DNA from: an uncultured Verrucomicrobiota bacterium
GTDB taxonomy: Bacteria; Verrucomicrobiota; Kiritimatiellia; CAIVKH01
Direction: 5' to 3'
Assembly (NCBI GenBank): GCA_937894535.1
Contig: CALBHI010000320.1
Span: forward strand, 1-7,738
DNA: 7,738 nucleotides
Position 1 is the first letter of the stretch; every line of letters begins with the position of its first letter. The notes below the pieces were generated by a model. The model did no database searches, was not told where the DNA came from, and saw only the letters and a program-made list of their open reading frames with translations. The position numbers and the translations under genes were made by a program. This document shows, in pieces, positions 6,738 through 7,738 of this stretch.

Positions 6738-6753
6738 AGCAAAAACGGTGCCA
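6738..6753 (-). promoter_or_regulatory. Consensus -24/-12 sigma-54 promoter element pointing at rpoN
   Basis: On the minus strand 6753 to 6738 reads TGGCAC-CGTTT-TTGCT. This matches the sigma-54 consensus TGGCAC-N5-TTGCW at every defined position, with the GG and GC doublets exactly 10 bp apart. The -12 C is at 6739, so a transcript would start near 6727, essentially at the rpoN ATG (6727-6729). That implies a leaderless or start-less message, or a holoenzyme-binding site that acts as a block. It overlaps the T at the end of the sigma-70 -10 and the predicted sigma-70 start. Confidence 0.6.
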
Positions 6754-6781
6754 CGATACGGGTCTTGGCCATGGGTGACAA
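6753..6781 (-). promoter_or_regulatory. Sigma-70-type promoter for rpoN
   Basis: Minus strand: -35 TTGTCA (6781-6776, 5 of 6 consensus bases), an exact 17-bp spacer, and -10 TATCGT (6758-6753, 4 of 6 bases). The expected start is near 6746, giving a leader of about 17 nt before ATG 6729 with no Shine-Dalgarno. The expected start lies inside the sigma-54 element. Confidence 0.5.
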
Positions 6782-6802
6782 GGTAGAATCCACAACACCT
6801 TG
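6779..6802. repeat. Inverted repeat CAAGGT-N12-ACCTTG in the rpoN/walJ divergent spacer
   Basis: Perfect 6-bp arms at 6779-6784 and 6797-6802 around a 12-nt spacer. The left arm overlaps the proposed rpoN -35. A TAGAAT hexamer (6784-6789) on the plus strand overlaps the end of the same arm and could be a -10 for the walJ-like gene, though no good -35 is seen at 16-18 bp. A two-fold operator is possible; the short arms could also be chance. Confidence 0.3.
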
Positions 6803-6845
6803 CCCGGGCGGGGATTGGCGTGGCGGAAAAATGATCACGAAGGCG

Positions 6846-6868
6846 GACCGGCGGTGTGATCGCCGGTC
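6846..6868. promoter_or_regulatory. 8-bp dyad/hairpin directly before the walJ ribosome binding site
   Basis: GACCGGCG (6846-6853), a 7-nt spacer, and CGCCGGTC (6861-6868) form perfect 8-bp arms. As RNA this is a very stable GC-rich hairpin ending 3 nt before the AGGA of the walJ-like gene. As DNA it is a 23-bp dyad centred about 130 bp upstream of the predicted sigma-54 start of rpoN, within the usual range for an enhancer-binding-protein site. Which role applies cannot be told from sequence alone. Confidence 0.5.
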
Positions 6869-6869
6869 G

Positions 6870-6876
6870 AAAGGAA
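6870..6876 (+). promoter_or_regulatory. Ribosome binding site of the WalJ-like gene
   Basis: AAAGGAA, with AGGA at 6872-6875, lies 7 nt before ATG 6883. It decides the start: an in-frame GTG at 6856 lies inside the hairpin and lacks a comparable site. Confidence 0.75.
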
Positions 6877-6882
6877 GCGGCC

Positions 6883-7671
6883 ATGGCGGTGGAAGTGTGT
6901 GTGTTGGCGAGTGGAAGTTCGGGAAATTGCACGATGGTGCGGCATGGTGCATCGGTCCTGATGATCGATGCCGGGATCCCGGGCCGGGAAATTTTCCGGC
7001 GGGCCGGGCCATGGGGGGTGACCCCGGAGATGGTCGCGGGTGTCTGCGTGAGCCATGAGCATGCCGACCATGTTGCGGGAATCGCCAAGCTGGTGGAGGA
7101 GTACCGGTTGCCGGTGTATGCAAACCGTGGCACGAGCGAGGGCATGGCGCGGCAGGAGGCGTTGCGGGAGTTGCCGTGCCGGATCTTCAGCACCGGGCAG
7201 GGGTTCGAGGTGGGGCCGTTCCGGGTCGAACCGTTTTCGGTACCGCACGATGCCTACGAACCGGTCGGGTTTGTGGTCGAGGCGGTCGGGCACCGCGTCG
7301 GGGTGGTCACGGACATGGGGATGGCGACGGCGTTGATCCGCGAGCGGTTGCGTTCCTGCCGGGCGGTGGTGGTGGAGTCGAACCACGATGAACAGTTGGT
7401 GCGCAATGCGAAGCGGCCGGAATTCCTGAAACAACGTATCCTCGGCCGGCAGGGTCATCTCTCGAACAAAGCCGCGGCGGCCCTGCTCGCCGAGGTGGCG
7501 GGTCCGCAGTTGGAGGCGGTGTTCCTGGCGCATTTGAGTGCGGACTGCAACAAGGAGGACCTGGCCTGGCATACGGTTCGCATGGGGTTGGACAAGGCGG
7601 GGCACGGGCACGTGCAGGTGCTGCTGACCTATGCCGACCGGGCGAGCGAGGTGTGGAGGCCGGTGTCATGA
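6883..7671 (+). CDS. walJ: MBL-fold metallo-hydrolase, WalJ/YycJ family
   Basis: 262 residues, normal for the family. It opens with the YycJ-typical VLASGSSGNC (7-16) and DAG (29-31). The metal-binding motif SHEHADH lies at 57-63 (H58, H60, D62, H63). Further metal/active-site candidates are H122 in SVPHD, D144 in VTDMG, and ESNHD at 165-169. GHLSNKAAAALL and HLSADCN near the C-terminus are also hallmarks of this family. WalJ/YycJ is a dinuclear-metal 5'-3' DNA exonuclease-like protein linked in Firmicutes to the WalRK cell-wall regulon and to coordination of replication with division. Outside Firmicutes the role is inferred by homology. No walRK genes are visible here. It is divergent from rpoN across a 153-nt spacer and overlaps the next gene by ATGA, so the two form an operon. 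Confidence 0.92.
   Translation: MAVEVCVLASGSSGNCTMVRHGASVLMIDAGIPGREIFRRAGPWGVTPEMVAGVCVSHEHADHVAGIAKLVEEYRLPVYANRGTSEGMARQEALRELPCRIFSTGQGFEVGPFRVEPFSVPHDAYEPVGFVVEAVGHRVGVVTDMGMATALIRERLRSCRAVVVESNHDEQLVRNAKRPEFLKQRILGRQGHLSNKAAAALLAEVAGPQLEAVFLAHLSADCNKEDLAWHTVRMGLDKAGHGHVQVLLTYADRASEVWRPVS
7655..7659 (+). promoter_or_regulatory. Internal ribosome binding site for the TRIC-like gene
   Basis: GGAGG inside the 3' end of the WalJ-like gene lies 8 nt before the overlapping ATG at 7668. It gives the downstream gene its own strong initiation signal in addition to coupling. Confidence 0.7.
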
Positions 7672-7738
7672 GTGTGTTGTATGCGATGAGCCTGCTCGGG
7701 GTGTCGGTGTTCGCGATCAGCGGCGCGTTGACGGCGGG
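7668..7738 (+). CDS. TRIC/UPF0126-type membrane channel protein, 3'-truncated by window edge
   Basis: Only 23 codons are visible. They encode a hydrophobic N-terminal helix with LLGVSVFAISGALTA (9-23), which matches the start of UPF0126/TRIC proteins (the YadS/YicG group), where the phrase G-x-x-x-FA-x-SGAL opens the first transmembrane segment. Family members are trimeric inner-membrane proteins known as monovalent cation channels; some bacterial relatives are implicated in glycine uptake. The start overlaps the WalJ-like stop (ATGA) and has a strong Shine-Dalgarno. The assignment rests on one motif, so it is provisional. Confidence 0.7.
   Translation, partial: MSVLYAMSLLGVSVFAISGALTA

Noticed and set aside
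6730..6798. Longer RpoN starting at GTG 6798
   Set aside because: The extra 23 residues are Trp/Pro/Cys-rich and unlike sigma-54 region I. They would also cover both proposed promoter elements.
7567..7582. Sigma-54-like sequence TGGCATACGGTTCGCA upstream of the TRIC-like gene
   Set aside because: It keeps the GG-N10-GC doublets but has two mismatches to the consensus and lies within walJ coding sequence, where such matches are expected by chance. The TRIC-like gene is already coupled to walJ.

Overview
The window reads as a stretch of a high-GC Gram-negative chromosome. I infer Verrucomicrobiota, most likely Opitutales/Opitutaceae-like. The basis is the large secreted GH13 protein ending in a short Asp-rich calcium-type loop plus a C-terminal module typical of secreted proteins in that phylum, together with the style of the RpoN and DciA-like proteins. 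No rRNA, tRNA, CRISPR array or mobile element is visible. Taxonomy is inference only.

Layout. 1-3009 (+) is the 3' part of a large secreted alpha-amylase-superfamily (GH13) gene, cut by the left edge. 19 nt later comes a DJ-1/PfpI-type protein with a signal peptide (3029-3760, +). It overlaps by ATGA a LOG-family nucleotide phosphoribohydrolase (3757-4293, +). A 90-nt convergent gap with a small hairpin separates these from a minus-strand pair: a 74-residue conserved-looking protein of unknown function (4841-5065) upstream of a DUF721/DciA-like protein (4384-4809). A 158-nt spacer (5066-5223) holds a LacI-family-like palindrome and a second perfect palindrome. Next is rpoN (5224-6729, -), a full-length sigma-54. 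A 153-nt divergent spacer (6730-6882) leads to a WalJ/YycJ-type metallo-beta-lactamase-fold hydrolase (6883-7671, +). This gene overlaps by ATGA the start of a TRIC/UPF0126-type membrane channel gene (7668 onward), cut by the right edge.

The most interesting signal is in the rpoN-walJ divergent spacer. A consensus-perfect -24/-12 sigma-54 element (6738-6753) points at rpoN and ends only 8 nt before its ATG. A good sigma-70-type promoter (-35 at 6776-6781, -10 at 6753-6758, 17-bp spacer) abuts it, so the predicted sigma-70 start site lies inside the sigma-54 element. An 8+8 bp dyad (6846-6868) sits about 130 bp upstream of the predicted sigma-54 start, an enhancer-like distance, and directly before the walJ ribosome binding site. 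The arrangement suggests that sigma-54 holoenzyme controls its own gene, perhaps by occluding the sigma-70 promoter. The genes otherwise have housekeeping roles (helicase loading, sigma factor, DNA/cell-wall-linked hydrolase, nucleotide salvage) apart from the secreted polysaccharide-active enzyme.
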